Numbered from the stretch's first letter, positions 7,081 through 17,211 are shown. The stretch is DNA of 64,000 bases from Eubacterium sp. (GCA_017619835.1 JAFZRN010000014.1:48237-112236); one strand, 5' to 3'. A program made the numbers and translations. Notes: generated from the letters alone by a model not told the origin.

Positions 7081-7794
7081 ATGAGAAATAATAGGGGTTT
7101 TTCTTTAATAGAATTAGTTATCGTTATAGCTATAATGGCAATTCTTGCCTCAGTTGTAGTTCCTGCTATAATCAGATATATTGATAAGTCCAGAAAAGCC
7201 ATGGATGTCCAGACTGCTCAGGTTATTTATCAGGCTTGTGAACTTGCTATGACAAGTGGTAATGACGCTGCATATGAAGGCTGGAGTGTATGTGCTACCA
7301 TGTTTTCGAGTCATGGTGCTTATAACGGCCATGCTTATGGTAATTCTGAAGGATACGGCAAGGGTGATAGTACAGCTGATGCAAATATGTTAGCAAATGG
7401 ATGTTATAATATGCGTCCTGTTGCCTGGTGTCGAGGTGTAAACGTAAATAATTGGCAAAATACACTTTTTAAGAGCGTAATAGATACAGGCAGAGGTGGT
7501 GATGAACAGAGAGCATTTACTGATGAGATGCTTTACTGTATGGCACAGGAAGAGGCGCGTGGTGGAAATGCCACAAATAACAGGAATTTTGACGGCGAAA
7601 CTGATCTTGGATTCAGATATAAGCATAGAAAAGGAATCAAAACATTATCTGGTCAATATAAAAATCCGGAATGCTGGATCATTTATAGAAGAGATGATAA
7701 TGGTAATCCTGAAATCTGGGTTGGATATAAAAGCGGTAATATTCAGCCTCTTTGCAGGATTTATCCGGATCCCGCTCAGGATTATAAGCAGTAA
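7081..7794 (+). CDS. Type IV pilin-like protein (prepilin), c-di-GMP riboswitch controlled
   Basis: A 237-residue prepilin-like protein. The start at ATG 7081 gives a six-residue basic leader (MRNNRG) followed by FSLIELVIVIAIMAILAS, a class III signal cut by a prepilin peptidase, with Glu5 of the mature chain present. This is followed by a helical spine and a large C-terminal domain (about 40-237) rich in Gly, Asn and Tyr with scattered Cys. The upstream in-frame ATG 7054 has no ribosome-binding site and would spoil the leader. No assembly ATPase, inner-membrane platform or peptidase genes are nearby, so it would depend on machinery elsewhere. A strong terminator follows, so it is a single-gene unit. 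It could be a major pilin or a pseudopilin. Confidence 0.85.
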   Translation: MRNNRGFSLIELVIVIAIMAILASVVVPAIIRYIDKSRKAMDVQTAQVIYQACELAMTSGNDAAYEGWSVCATMFSSHGAYNGHAYGNSEGYGKGDSTADANMLANGCYNMRPVAWCRGVNVNNWQNTLFKSVIDTGRGGDEQRAFTDEMLYCMAQEEARGGNATNNRNFDGETDLGFRYKHRKGIKTLSGQYKNPECWIIYRRDDNGNPEIWVGYKSGNIQPLCRIYPDPAQDYKQ

Positions 7795-7830
7795 TTAAGA
7801 TCATAAATTATCTGATATAGTTTGATCAAA

Positions 7831-7863
7831 TAAAAGGGTTAAGATTTTAACCCTTTTATTTTT
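7831..7863 (+). terminator. Intrinsic terminator after the pilin-like gene
   Basis: Perfect 12-bp stem TAAAAGGGTTAA / TTAACCCTTTTA with a GATT loop, followed by TTTTTATT. The A-tract on the 5' side makes it potentially bidirectional. Confidence 0.9.
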
Positions 7864-7944
7864 ATTACTTACTTGTATTTAAGACATAATTTTGGTACAT
7901 TATATTCTGTCGGTTTTAATGAGTATTTACAGGAGATTACTGAT

Positions 7945-9000
7945 TTGGAAAACGAAAAACATGCAGCCCTTATCGAACTTAAGGGACTTACAAAAAACTT
8001 TGAAGATCAGCAGGTACTTAAAGGTATCGATCTTACTATTCATGAAAATGAATTCCTGACTCTGCTTGGTCCTTCCGGTTGTGGCAAGACCACTACCTTA
8101 AGGATAATCGCAGGCTTTGAAGAGCCCTCGGGAGGAGAGGTTCTTTTTGATGGGATTGATATCACCAAGATACCTTCATATAAGAGAGAGGTTAATACAG
8201 TATTTCAGAAGTATGCCCTTTTTCCTTTTTTGAATGTTTATGATAATGTGGCTTTTGGTCTTAAGATAAAGAAGATGGATAAGGCTGTTATTGATCATAA
8301 GGTTTCTGCAATGCTTGATCTTGTAGGTCTTTCCGGTTATTCAAAAAGAGATGTTTCATCTCTTTCCGGCGGACAACAGCAGAGAGTGGCCATTGCGAGA
8401 GCCCTTGTGAATGAGCCTAAGATACTTCTTCTTGATGAGCCTCTGGGAGCTCTGGATGCAAAACTCAGGAAAGACATGCAGATAGAGCTTAAGAAGATTC
8501 AGAAAGAAGTCGGCATCACATTTATCTTTGTAACGCATGATCAGGAAGAGGCTCTTTCGATGAGTGATACAGTTGTCGTTATGAACGAAGGTATCATCCA
8601 GCAGGTTGGAACTCCCGAGGATATCTATAATGAGCCCGAGAACAGATTCGTTGCAAGCTTTATCGGTGACTCCAATATCATTGAAGCTGTTATGAAAAAA
8701 GATCTTCTTGTTTCCTTCGACGGAGAGGACTTTGTCTGTGTAGATAAAGGATTTAAGAATAATGAAGATGTAGAGGTTGTTATAAGGCCTGAAGATATAG
8801 ATATAGTTAAGCCCAAGGACGCTAAGGTAAAGGGTGTGGTTAAGTCGATAATCTTCAAGGGTGTCCATCACGAGATTGTTGTTGAAACCCCGAACCGTGA
8901 TTATCTGATCCATACCACGGATTATTATGAACCGGGTCTTAAGGTCGGACTTAGTTTCGGTCCTGATGAGATTCATGTCATGTACCCGATGGAGTGGTAG
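7945..9000 (+). CDS. potA: Spermidine/putrescine ABC importer ATP-binding protein PotA
   Basis: A 351-residue ABC ATPase energising polyamine uptake from the cytosolic face. Walker [10 protein letters not shown], the Q-loop in FQKYALFP, signature LSGGQQQR, Walker [13 protein letters not shown] and the H-loop in VTHDQEEA are all intact. A C-terminal TOBE-type regulatory domain (about 250-351) marks the PotA/MalK class. Start taken as TTG 7945, 9 bases after AGGAG; an upstream TTG at 7873 lies against the preceding terminator. First gene of potA-potB-potCD, with 25 bases to potB. Confidence 0.94.
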   Translation: MENEKHAALIELKGLTKNFEDQQVLKGIDLTIHENEFLTLLGPSGCGKTTTLRIIAGFEEPSGGEVLFDGIDITKIPSYKREVNTVFQKYALFPFLNVYDNVAFGLKIKKMDKAVIDHKVSAMLDLVGLSGYSKRDVSSLSGGQQQRVAIARALVNEPKILLLDEPLGALDAKLRKDMQIELKKIQKEVGITFIFVTHDQEEALSMSDTVVVMNEGIIQQVGTPEDIYNEPENRFVASFIGDSNIIEAVMKKDLLVSFDGEDFVCVDKGFKNNEDVEVVIRPEDIDIVKPKDAKVKGVVKSIIFKGVHHEIVVETPNRDYLIHTTDYYEPGLKVGLSFGPDEIHVMYPMEW

Positions 9001-9025
9001 TAATAATTCTAAAAGGAAGTAACTG

Positions 9026-9862
9026 ATGAAACACTACACTAAACTAATCCGCCCATATATCATATGGTCGATCATCATAATAATAGTGCCGCTTCTTCTT
9101 ATCGTTCTTTATTCGGTGACTACAGGTGGAAATGAGCTCGTAAACATCCGCTTTACTATGGAAAACTTTAAGAAGATCGGTGAACCTATCTATCTCGATG
9201 TAATGAAGAAATCATTTACACTGGGACTTATTTCTGTTGCAATCTGCCTTGTGCTTGGTTACATACTTGCTTACTTTATCACAAGGTTCAAGGATTCTAC
9301 CCAGGATCTTCTTATATTGCTTGTAACTATCCCTATGTGGATCAATACACTTCTCAGGACATATGCATGGATAAGCCTTCTTTCCGATAACGGACTTATC
9401 AACAGCTTCCTGGGTCTTTTCGGTATGGATGCAAGAAGCTTCATGTATACTGATTTTGCCGTGCTTATCGGACTTATCAGTGATATATTGCCGTTTATGG
9501 TAATTCCCATCCACACATCCATAAGAAAGATAGATCCGTCGCTTATCGAGGCTTCACATGATCTCGGAGCTAACCGTATCCAGACATTTGTAAATGTCAT
9601 CCTGAAGATGTCTATTCCCGGAGTCATCAACGGTATAATGATGACATTCCTTCTCTCGATTTCTACCTTCGTCATTCCCAAGCTGCTTGGCGGAGGACAA
9701 TATACTCTTATCGGTAACCTGATCGAGAATCAGTTTATCTCTGTCGGAGACTGGAACTTCGGTTCTGCGATCTCCATCATATTAACTTTGATCATCCTTC
9801 TCGGACTTACACTTATGAAACGTTTTGATAAGGAAGATAAGGAGGAGCAAAGTGCAGGATAG
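9026..9862 (+). CDS. potB: Spermidine/putrescine ABC importer permease PotB
   Basis: A 278-residue integral membrane permease with six predicted segments. The N-terminal segment reads IIWSIIIIIVPLLLIVL-like, and the EAA loop reads LIEASHDLGANRIQTF. It pairs with the PotC half of the downstream fusion to form the channel driven by PotA. AAGGAAG precedes the ATG. The 3' end overlaps the potCD start by 11 bases, with the potCD ribosome-binding site inside potB. Confidence 0.94.
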   Translation: MKHYTKLIRPYIIWSIIIIIVPLLLIVLYSVTTGGNELVNIRFTMENFKKIGEPIYLDVMKKSFTLGLISVAICLVLGYILAYFITRFKDSTQDLLILLVTIPMWINTLLRTYAWISLLSDNGLINSFLGLFGMDARSFMYTDFAVLIGLISDILPFMVIPIHTSIRKIDPSLIEASHDLGANRIQTFVNVILKMSIPGVINGIMMTFLLSISTFVIPKLLGGGQYTLIGNLIENQFISVGDWNFGSAISIILTLIILLGLTLMKRFDKEDKEEQSAG

Positions 9863-11678
9863 CAGAAGTAAAAAAGCATTATATATAATTTATATCGCAT
9901 GTCTGTTCGCTTTCTTTTATCTTCCGATAGTTGTCATGATGGTATTCTCTTTTAATTCATCCAAGAGCCTTACCAGTATGACCGGATTTTCTTTAAGATG
10001 GTATGAGAGACTTATAACAGACGGCTCAATCATGAGAGCTGTATATGTTTCGCTTACTATAGCGATATTTGCGACATTTATATCTACTGTACTCGGTACA
10101 ATAACCGCTATCGGTCTTTCCAAGAGCAGAAAGATTGTTAAGGATGTTGTCCTTAATGTGAATAATATCCCGATCATGAATCCTGATATCGTAACAGCTA
10201 TCAGTCTTATGATCCTTTTCTCATCAGCGATGATAGCTAAGGGCTATATGACCATGCTTCTTGCACATATAGCATTCTGTACCCCTTACGTTATTACTTC
10301 GGTATATCCTAAGGTAAGACAGCTGGATCCTTCAATTGCCGACGCTGCAATGGATCTTGGAGCAACACCGTTTGAAGCACTTATGAAGGTTATCATTCCG
10401 ATGCTGAAGGATGGTATATATGCAGGTATCCTTCTTGCGTTTACAATGAGTTTCGATGATTTCGTCATCTCTTACTTTGTAACGGGTAACGGTGTCGAAA
10501 ACATTTCCATAGTCGTATATAACATGACCAAGAGGACTAACCCTACGATAAATGCGCTCTCGACCATCGTTATTCTGGTGATTGCTATTCTTATCATTCT
10601 CTCGAAGATAATGCCGGCTATGCTTAAGAATACGATTAGAAAGATCGTAATCGTTGGATTTATACTTGTGCTGGGGCTTACTATTTTTTCCGGAATCAGA
10701 GGTCATGAAAAGACTCTCAGAGTATTTAATGCCGGTGAATATATCGATCCTGAGCTTGTTACCAAGTTCGAGGAGGAATATGACTGCAGTGTCATATATG
10801 AGACGTTTGATTCTAATGAATCTATGTATACGAAGCTTATGAGTGGTTCTCAGTACGATATTCTGATACCGAGTGATTATATGATAGAGAGACTTATCAA
10901 AGAAGATATGCTCCAGCCTGTTGACTGGTCGCTTATCACTAATAAGGATGAGCTCGACCCAGAGAATCTTGATTATGCATATGATCCCGGAAACAAGTAT
11001 TCTGTTCCTTATTTCGTTGGAACGGTCGGAATCCTGTATGATAAGAATAAGGTTGATGAGGCCGATCTTAAGGATGGCTGGGAGCTTCTCAGAAATGAGA
11101 AGTATGCCGGAGACATCTATATGTATGACTCTGAAAGAGACAGCTTCATGATCGCCTTAAAGGCTCTCGGATATTCTATGAATACGACCAGCAAGAAAGA
11201 AATAGACGAAGCCTATGAATGGCTTCTTGAGCAGAAGAAGGATATGGATGTTGTCTATGCAGGTGATGATGTCATGGATAATATGATAGCCGGTAATAAA
11301 GCGATCGCAGTTGTATATTCCGGAGACGGTGCCTATATAATGGCCGAAAATGAGGACCTTGGATATTTTGAGCCTGAAGAAGGAACCAACGAGTGGTGTG
11401 ATGCTATGGTCCTTACGAAGGATTGTACCGATAAAGAACTTGCGGAAGCCTTTATGGATTATATGCTTGAATATGATAATGTATATCAGAATTCACTTTT
11501 TATCGGATATACAACACCTGTCGTAAAAGTAAGGGAAGATTTCAAGGTTCAGGAATATGACGGTATAAATGCCTATACACCTGAATTCGGTGCGCTTAAT
11601 AATGAAATGTTCAGATATCAGGATAAGAAGACAAAGCAGTATTATTCGGATCTCTGGACCAAGATAAAAGCATATTAA
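9852..11678 (+). CDS. potCD: PotC-PotD fusion: polyamine permease joined to its substrate-binding protein
   Basis: A 608-residue protein. Residues 1-255 are a PotC permease (six membrane segments, EAA loop ADAAMDLGATPFEAL). A seventh hydrophobic segment (KIVIVGFILVLGLTIF) then crosses the membrane, and residues about 280-608 are a PotD-type periplasmic-binding fold (LRVFNAGEYIDPELV; YDILIPSDYMIERL) placed outside the cell. Start is GTG 9852 after AAGGAGG at 9839-9845. Such PotCD fusions are known in lactic acid bacteria and Clostridia. They tether the receptor to the transporter and explain the absence of a separate lipoprotein gene. No terminator is evident after the stop. Confidence 0.93.
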   Translation: MQDSRSKKALYIIYIACLFAFFYLPIVVMMVFSFNSSKSLTSMTGFSLRWYERLITDGSIMRAVYVSLTIAIFATFISTVLGTITAIGLSKSRKIVKDVVLNVNNIPIMNPDIVTAISLMILFSSAMIAKGYMTMLLAHIAFCTPYVITSVYPKVRQLDPSIADAAMDLGATPFEALMKVIIPMLKDGIYAGILLAFTMSFDDFVISYFVTGNGVENISIVVYNMTKRTNPTINALSTIVILVIAILIILSKIMPAMLKNTIRKIVIVGFILVLGLTIFSGIRGHEKTLRVFNAGEYIDPELVTKFEEEYDCSVIYETFDSNESMYTKLMSGSQYDILIPSDYMIERLIKEDMLQPVDWSLITNKDELDPENLDYAYDPGNKYSVPYFVGTVGILYDKNKVDEADLKDGWELLRNEKYAGDIYMYDSERDSFMIALKALGYSMNTTSKKEIDEAYEWLLEQKKDMDVVYAGDDVMDNMIAGNKAIAVVYSGDGAYIMAENEDLGYFEPEEGTNEWCDAMVLTKDCTDKELAEAFMDYMLEYDNVYQNSLFIGYTTPVVKVREDFKVQEYDGINAYTPEFGALNNEMFRYQDKKTKQYYSDLWTKIKAY

Positions 11679-11710
11679 CGAAAACATTTTACTTTTTATA
11701 AGAGGTTAAG

Positions 11711-12547
11711 ATGTTATATATCACTACAGTAATATATAAAAAGAGCATAAATGAGCTTCCTTCAAAAAAGAGCCTGACCGATTTTGTCGATAAGTACGGA
11801 GTTGACAGTGTTCGTCTTATTGTGGTGGATAATTCTCCGAAAAGTTATCTTGATGAGAAAAACGAGGATTACTCGGAGCTTATATCAGGTTATGGCCTTA
11901 TCTATATCCGGAATAATAAAAACCTCGGACTTTCCAAGGCATATAACAGGGCAGTTAAATATGCGGAGGATAACAGCGTTGATCCAAAGAAGGATTTCAT
12001 GATGTTCCTGGATGATGATACCACGGTTCCCTTTGAATATCTGAGTAAGGTTTATGATGCTTCCTATAAAGCTTCTTCCCAGGATGAGCCGAATGTGATA
12101 ACGGGAATAATCAGGACAGATAAAAGGAATCTTTCGCCCATGAAGGGCTTCCGATACATTTACCGTGATAAAGACTATATCAGGATGCCCGGAATGTATA
12201 AAGATATAACCTTTATAAACAGTACGATGACCATAAGACTGGATTCGCTTATAAGGGCAGGGCGCTTTAATGAGGAGCAGTTCCTTGATATGATCGACTT
12301 TACGCTTGCCTACAAGCTTTCCGAAAAAGGACTCTGCTCGGTTCAGGTTATTGATGCTGCGATCATCCAGAGCTTTTCGGGAAGAAATGTTTCGGACAGG
12401 AAAACTCTTCTCAAAAGATACGGGATTTATAAGAAGGATTTTACTACCTATTGCAGGATATCAAAAAGAAGCAGAGCATTATGCATGCTTGCGCTTCTTA
12501 AAAGAAGAGTTATGATAGAGCTTAAAGCTTCGAGGGGTAACCGCTAA
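11711..12547 (+). CDS. Family 2 glycosyltransferase
   Basis: A 278-residue GT-A-fold enzyme. Visible are the nucleotide-binding start (LIVVDNSPKSY), the NKNLGLSKAYNRAVKYA motif seen in rhamnosyl- and related transferases, the DxD-type metal site in MMFLDDDTTVP (about residue 100), and the acceptor-side segment FLDMIDFTLAYKL. No membrane segment is seen. AGAGG precedes the ATG, 32 bases after potCD. It has no neighbouring polysaccharide genes. The sugar and acceptor cannot be deduced. It may be co-transcribed with the pot genes, since no terminator is seen between them. Confidence 0.85.
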   Translation: MLYITTVIYKKSINELPSKKSLTDFVDKYGVDSVRLIVVDNSPKSYLDEKNEDYSELISGYGLIYIRNNKNLGLSKAYNRAVKYAEDNSVDPKKDFMMFLDDDTTVPFEYLSKVYDASYKASSQDEPNVITGIIRTDKRNLSPMKGFRYIYRDKDYIRMPGMYKDITFINSTMTIRLDSLIRAGRFNEEQFLDMIDFTLAYKLSEKGLCSVQVIDAAIIQSFSGRNVSDRKTLLKRYGIYKKDFTTYCRISKRSRALCMLALLKRRVMIELKASRGNR

Positions 12548-12625
12548 GGTACTGAATCAGTAATTAATTAGTGAATTTCGGGGCTTTATATGATATAATA
12601 CTCATTTAGATTAATCCGGAGGTCA

Positions 12626-14026
12626 GTGTTGGAAGAGGATAATAAAAACAGGCGATTTAAATATATTGATATTGAACGCATGCTTACTCTTGCTGGAGCA
12701 GGCTGTATTATTGTGCTCTTTTATCTTCTGATCGGAAGGCTTGGAGTGATACTTAGTGTGATCGGCGGACTTCTTAAAGCCATGACACCGATCATCATAG
12801 GCTGTATAATCGCATTTCTTCTTAATCCTCTTGTAAATAAACTAAGGGTCGGCCTCAGAAAGCTCCTTAAAAATATGTTTAAGGAAAAGAACCTTGAAAA
12901 GCAGGGTAAGGTTGCGGATGTACTTGCCGTAGTATTTGCGATTATGTTTTTCATTATCCTTCTCGGTTTATTCCTTTGGATACTTATTCCTTCAATTTAT
13001 GACAGTATCAATCGCTTATATGAAAACTTTGATAAATATACAGGAAATATCGAGGGATATGTACGTGCGATAATCCGTAATAATCCGACACTCGTTGAAA
13101 TAATAAATAATTATATGGATGATATCGAGGAAGCTATAAAGAACCTTCTGACACAGAAGCTGCTTCCGAATATGGATAGTGTTGTTAAGGCTGTTTCTAC
13201 GGGCATCTGGGGCGGAGTTAAGTTTGTTCTCAACTTCGTTATCGGAATCATAGCAGCTATATACCTTCTTCTCAGCAAGGATAAGTTCTCTGCTCAGTTC
13301 AAGAAGGTTGTATATGCATTCTTTGATAAGAAGAACGGTAATAAGATCCTTTCCGCTATAGAATATGTAGATGCTGTATTCGGCGGATTCATCAGTGGCA
13401 AGATCATCGATTCCATCATAATCGGAATGATATGCTTTGCATTTTGCAGGATCGTAAATATGCCTTATGCAGTGCTCATCAGCGTTATCATAGGTATCAC
13501 AAACATTATCCCGTTCTTCGGTCCGTTTATCGGAGCTATTCCATCTGCAGTACTGGTTCTTGTGGAGTCACCGAAAATGTGTCTCGTGTTCATTATTTTT
13601 ATAATCATACTCCAGCAGGTGGACGGCAATATAATCGGACCGCTTATCCTGAGCGATTCGACAGGACTTTCAAGCTTCTGGGTACTCTTTGCTATCCTTG
13701 TAGGCGGTAACCTTTTCGGCTTCGGCGGAATGATACTGGGTGTTCCCACACTTGCATGCTTGTATGCTCTTATGACCAGGATACTAAGAAATAAGCTGAA
13801 TAAACGTGGGCTTAGCAATAATACCGAGTATTTCGTTGCATTAAGAGGCTTCGATGAAAACGGTAATCCTGTGAGGGGACCTAAACAGAAGATAATCTCT
13901 TCAAGAGATAAAAAGAAGATAGAGAAGTTTGAGAAGCAGAAAGCACAGCTTCAGGCTTCAAAAAATCTGATAAATAAAGTTACACATCATGACAAGTCTC
14001 ATGATGTTAAAAAGGAGGAAAAATAA
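12626..14026 (+). CDS. PerM/AI-2E-family membrane transporter
   Basis: A 466-residue multi-spanning protein of the AI-2E exporter/PerM family. It has paired N-terminal hydrophobic segments (about 20-75), a segment near 95-120, an extracellular-type domain around 125-190, and a C-terminal bundle with INIIPFFGPFIGAIPS-like and GGNLFGFGGMILGVPT motifs characteristic of the family. The last 70 residues are a charged cytosolic tail. GTG 12626 or TTG 12629 could be the start; CCGGAGG at 12616-12622 is better spaced for TTG. The stop abuts the leuS ATG. The substrate is unknown; members have been linked to autoinducer-2, Na+/H+ exchange or undecaprenyl-lipid handling. Confidence 0.85.
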   Translation: MLEEDNKNRRFKYIDIERMLTLAGAGCIIVLFYLLIGRLGVILSVIGGLLKAMTPIIIGCIIAFLLNPLVNKLRVGLRKLLKNMFKEKNLEKQGKVADVLAVVFAIMFFIILLGLFLWILIPSIYDSINRLYENFDKYTGNIEGYVRAIIRNNPTLVEIINNYMDDIEEAIKNLLTQKLLPNMDSVVKAVSTGIWGGVKFVLNFVIGIIAAIYLLLSKDKFSAQFKKVVYAFFDKKNGNKILSAIEYVDAVFGGFISGKIIDSIIIGMICFAFCRIVNMPYAVLISVIIGITNIIPFFGPFIGAIPSAVLVLVESPKMCLVFIIFIIILQQVDGNIIGPLILSDSTGLSSFWVLFAILVGGNLFGFGGMILGVPTLACLYALMTRILRNKLNKRGLSNNTEYFVALRGFDENGNPVRGPKQKIISSRDKKKIEKFEKQKAQLQASKNLINKVTHHDKSHDVKKEEK

Positions 14027-16465
14027 ATGGCCAGATTTGATCACAAGCTTATCGAGGCAAAATGGAATCAGAAGTGGGAGGAGAAGCCCGTCAATGTTGA
14101 TGACGGTAAGAAGGATAAGTATTACTGTCTTGATATGTTCCCTTACCCTTCGGGAAACGGTCTTCATGTAGGCCACTGGAGAGGATATGTAATCTCGGAT
14201 GTATGGAGCCGTTACCAGATGATGCACGGTAAGTATGTCATTCATCCCATGGGATGGGATGCATTCGGCCTTCCTGCTGAGAATTATGCTATCAAGAACG
14301 GAGTTCATCCGTCTATTTCTACTGCAAAAAACGTTGCAGCTATAAAGAAGCAGATCAAGCAGATATCAGCTATCTATGACTGGGATATGGAAGTTAATAC
14401 GACAGATCCCGATTACTTTAAGTGGACTCAGTGGATATTTGTTCAAATGTTCAAGAAGGGTCTTGCTTATGAGAAGGAGATGCCAATCAACTGGTGTCCT
14501 TCATGTAAGACAGGTCTTGCCAACGAAGAGGTTAAGGATGGAAAATGTGAGCGCTGCGGTGCTGACGTTACAAAGAAGAACCTTCGTCAGTGGATGCTTA
14601 AGATAACAGCTTATGCAGACAGACTTCTTGCTGATCTTGATAAGCTTGACTGGCCCGAGAAGGTTAAGAAGATGCAGTCCGAGTGGATCGGTAAATCTCA
14701 GGGTGCAGAGGTTGACTTCCCTGTAGATAGAAGAGATGAGGTTATCACAGTTTATACAACAAGACCCGATACACTTTACGGAGCAACCTTTATGGTACTT
14801 GCTCCCGAGTCAGAGCTTGCTTCAAAGCTTTATACACCGGAGACAGAAGAGGCAGTTAAGGATTATATCTATCAGACTTCACTTAAGTCTTCAATCGACC
14901 GTATGGCTGATAAAGAGAAGACAGGTGTATTTACCGGTTGCTATGCAATAAATCCTCTTAACGGTGCAAAGACACCTATCTGGCTTTCGGATTACGTTCT
15001 TGCAGATTACGGTACAGGAGCTATCATGTGCGTTCCCGCTCATGATGACAGAGACTTTGAGTTTGCCAAGAAATTCGGCCTTCCTATCGTACAGGTTATC
15101 GCTCCCACACTTGATCAGGTTCAGGATGGAAATGACATGACTGAGGCTTACACAGCAGCAAGCGGAATCATGGTTAATTCCGGTGACTGGAACGGAATGG
15201 AGTCAGCTGTACTTAAGAAGGAAGCTCCGAAGATAATAGAAGAGAAGGGCTACGGAAAGGCTACAACGAATTATAAGCTTCGTGACTGGGTATTCTCACG
15301 TCAGAGATACTGGGGTGAGCCTATCCCTATCGTTCACTGCGAAAAGTGCGGATGCGTTGCTGTTCCGGAAGATCAGCTTCCGCTTAGACTTCCCGAAGTA
15401 GAAAAGTATGAGCCTACGGGAACAGGTGAATCACCTCTTGCAGCAATCGAAGAGTGGGTTAACTGTACATGTCCAGAGTGCGGAGGACCTGCAAAGCGTG
15501 AGACCAACACTATGCCTCAGTGGGCAGGTTCATCATGGTACTTCTTAAGATATGTTGATGTAAATAACGATAAAGAACTCATTTCCAGAGAAAAGGCTGA
15601 TAAGTATCTTCCTGTAGATATGTATATCGGTGGTGTTGAGCATGCCGTTCTTCACCTGCTTTATTCAAGATTCTGGACCAAGTTCCTCTATGATATCGGA
15701 GTTGTCGGATTTGATGAGCCGTTTAAGAAGCTCTTCAATCAGGGTATGATATGCGGACGTGACAGAGTAACGGGAAAGCCAACCAAGATGAGTAAGTCAC
15801 TTGGTAATATCGTTTCTCCCGATGATATTGTTCGTGATTATGGCTGTGATACTTTAAGACTTTATGAGCTTTTCGTAGGACCGCCCGAAGCTGATGCAAT
15901 CTGGGATGATGCAGGTATCGATGGTATCTACAGATTTATCAAGAGATTCTATGGTGTCGTTTCAGATAATATCGAAAAGGGCGATGTTCCGGAGACCGAG
16001 GAAACACTTCGCCTCAGAAGCGGTCTTGTAAAGGATGTTACCGAGAGGCTTGAGAGCTTCAATCTCAATACCGTTGTATCCGCTTTCATGGAATATAACA
16101 ATAAGTTTGTAGAACTTACCAAGGATAAGGGCGTAGATAAGGAGACACTTAAGACTGCAGTAAGACTTATTGCTCCGTTTGCTCCTCATCTTGGTGAAGA
16201 ACTCTGGGAGATGCTGGGAGGAAAAGCTTCCGTATTTGAGGAGAAGTGGCCTGACTTTGATGAGAAGCATCTCGTAACTTCCGAGATCACACTTCCTGTT
16301 CAGGTATCAGGTAAGACAAGGCTTACGATAAATGTTCCCGCAGATGCTTCAAAGGACGAGATCCTTAGTGCTGCAAAGGAAGCTCTTGGCTCAAGACTTG
16401 ACGGAAAGCAGATAGTAAAAGAGATTTACGTTCCCGGAAAGATCATTAATATAGTGGCCAGATAA
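14027..16465 (+). CDS. leuS: Leucyl-tRNA synthetase
   Basis: An 812-residue class I synthetase charging tRNA-Leu. The HIGH-type motif is within PYPSGNGLHVGHWRGY, and the KMSKS motif is KMSKSLGNIV near residue 587. A zinc-type knuckle CPSCKTG...CERCG lies in the N-terminal third, followed by the CP1 editing domain with TTRPDTLYGATF. The second Cys pair around 440-485 (CEKCGC, CTCPECGG) is also typical. AAGGAGG at the end of the previous gene serves as ribosome-binding site. A small membrane protein gene follows after 2 bases. Length and motifs are normal. Confidence 0.97.
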   Translation: MARFDHKLIEAKWNQKWEEKPVNVDDGKKDKYYCLDMFPYPSGNGLHVGHWRGYVISDVWSRYQMMHGKYVIHPMGWDAFGLPAENYAIKNGVHPSISTAKNVAAIKKQIKQISAIYDWDMEVNTTDPDYFKWTQWIFVQMFKKGLAYEKEMPINWCPSCKTGLANEEVKDGKCERCGADVTKKNLRQWMLKITAYADRLLADLDKLDWPEKVKKMQSEWIGKSQGAEVDFPVDRRDEVITVYTTRPDTLYGATFMVLAPESELASKLYTPETEEAVKDYIYQTSLKSSIDRMADKEKTGVFTGCYAINPLNGAKTPIWLSDYVLADYGTGAIMCVPAHDDRDFEFAKKFGLPIVQVIAPTLDQVQDGNDMTEAYTAASGIMVNSGDWNGMESAVLKKEAPKIIEEKGYGKATTNYKLRDWVFSRQRYWGEPIPIVHCEKCGCVAVPEDQLPLRLPEVEKYEPTGTGESPLAAIEEWVNCTCPECGGPAKRETNTMPQWAGSSWYFLRYVDVNNDKELISREKADKYLPVDMYIGGVEHAVLHLLYSRFWTKFLYDIGVVGFDEPFKKLFNQGMICGRDRVTGKPTKMSKSLGNIVSPDDIVRDYGCDTLRLYELFVGPPEADAIWDDAGIDGIYRFIKRFYGVVSDNIEKGDVPETEETLRLRSGLVKDVTERLESFNLNTVVSAFMEYNNKFVELTKDKGVDKETLKTAVRLIAPFAPHLGEELWEMLGGKASVFEEKWPDFDEKHLVTSEITLPVQVSGKTRLTINVPADASKDEILSAAKEALGSRLDGKQIVKEIYVPGKIINIVAR

Positions 16466-16467
16466 AA

Positions 16468-17211
16468 ATGTTCAGAAAGCTTCTTTTCAGAAACTTAATA
16501 CTGATGATAATTCCCGTTCTCATTATGGAAGCATCCATGTTTTTGATCTGTATGCAGCTTGGAATCCTTGATGAAAATAAGACTTATCTTATGGACGATG
16601 TAAATGATTCCGAACTGTATTACAGCGTCGGAAAGACAAATGTTTCCATAAATGTGAGAGACGGGCTTACCTATACTGGCTTTGATTATAAGGTGGAAGA
16701 CGGGATAGCAGGACACTATTATTATCTGATCCAGCAGGATGATATGTATCTTTTTATCCTGGATGAAGAAACATCACTTCTTGCAGATAAGGGTAAGAGC
16801 TTTAATATACTTGCAACACTTACAGAGGATAGTGCGGCAGCAAAGTATATAGAAACTGAATTATCTGAGCAGATGGATCTCGGAGCAGATTCTCTTGATG
16901 GGTTTGTAAAAGAGATATCGATCAGTCAGCCTGATTATCCGGTATTACGTATCAAGCTTATCGGATATATTAAAAAGCTGTCGATCTATCTGATGGCAGC
17001 GACGCTTATCTATTTTGTTCTGGCAGCGGCGATTCCCGAGCTTAATCTTTCCTTTAAGAAAAAGAAGCTGGCTCCGACAAGAAGAGAGCTGATCAGGACA
17101 CTTGATAAGGAACTTGCTGAAAATCTTGTGGAATCCCAGCGTTCGGTTTATCTGACCGAGAATTATAAGATACATGCATATATGTCATATATAAGCATTA
17201 AAAAAAGATAA
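16468..17211 (+). CDS. Membrane protein with extracellular domain, function unknown
   Basis: A 247-residue protein that I do not recognise. It has a hydrophobic N-terminal segment (about 8-30), an extracellular region of about 135 residues with Tyr/Asp-rich strands, a second membrane segment (about 172-192, IYLMAATLIYFVLAAAIP), and a basic cytosolic tail of about 55 residues. The topology resembles a sensor without an output domain. It starts 2 bases after leuS and is probably co-transcribed with it. The stop codon lies inside the 19-bp terminator stem shared with the convergent LEA-like gene. Confidence 0.75.
   Translation: MFRKLLFRNLILMIIPVLIMEASMFLICMQLGILDENKTYLMDDVNDSELYYSVGKTNVSINVRDGLTYTGFDYKVEDGIAGHYYYLIQQDDMYLFILDEETSLLADKGKSFNILATLTEDSAAAKYIETELSEQMDLGADSLDGFVKEISISQPDYPVLRIKLIGYIKKLSIYLMAATLIYFVLAAAIPELNLSFKKKKLAPTRRELIRTLDKELAENLVESQRSVYLTENYKIHAYMSYISIKKR

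Noticed and set aside
9825-11678. potC-potD as an assembly or frameshift artefact
   Set aside because: The join is a continuous frame through an extra membrane helix, and PotCD fusions are known in Firmicutes.
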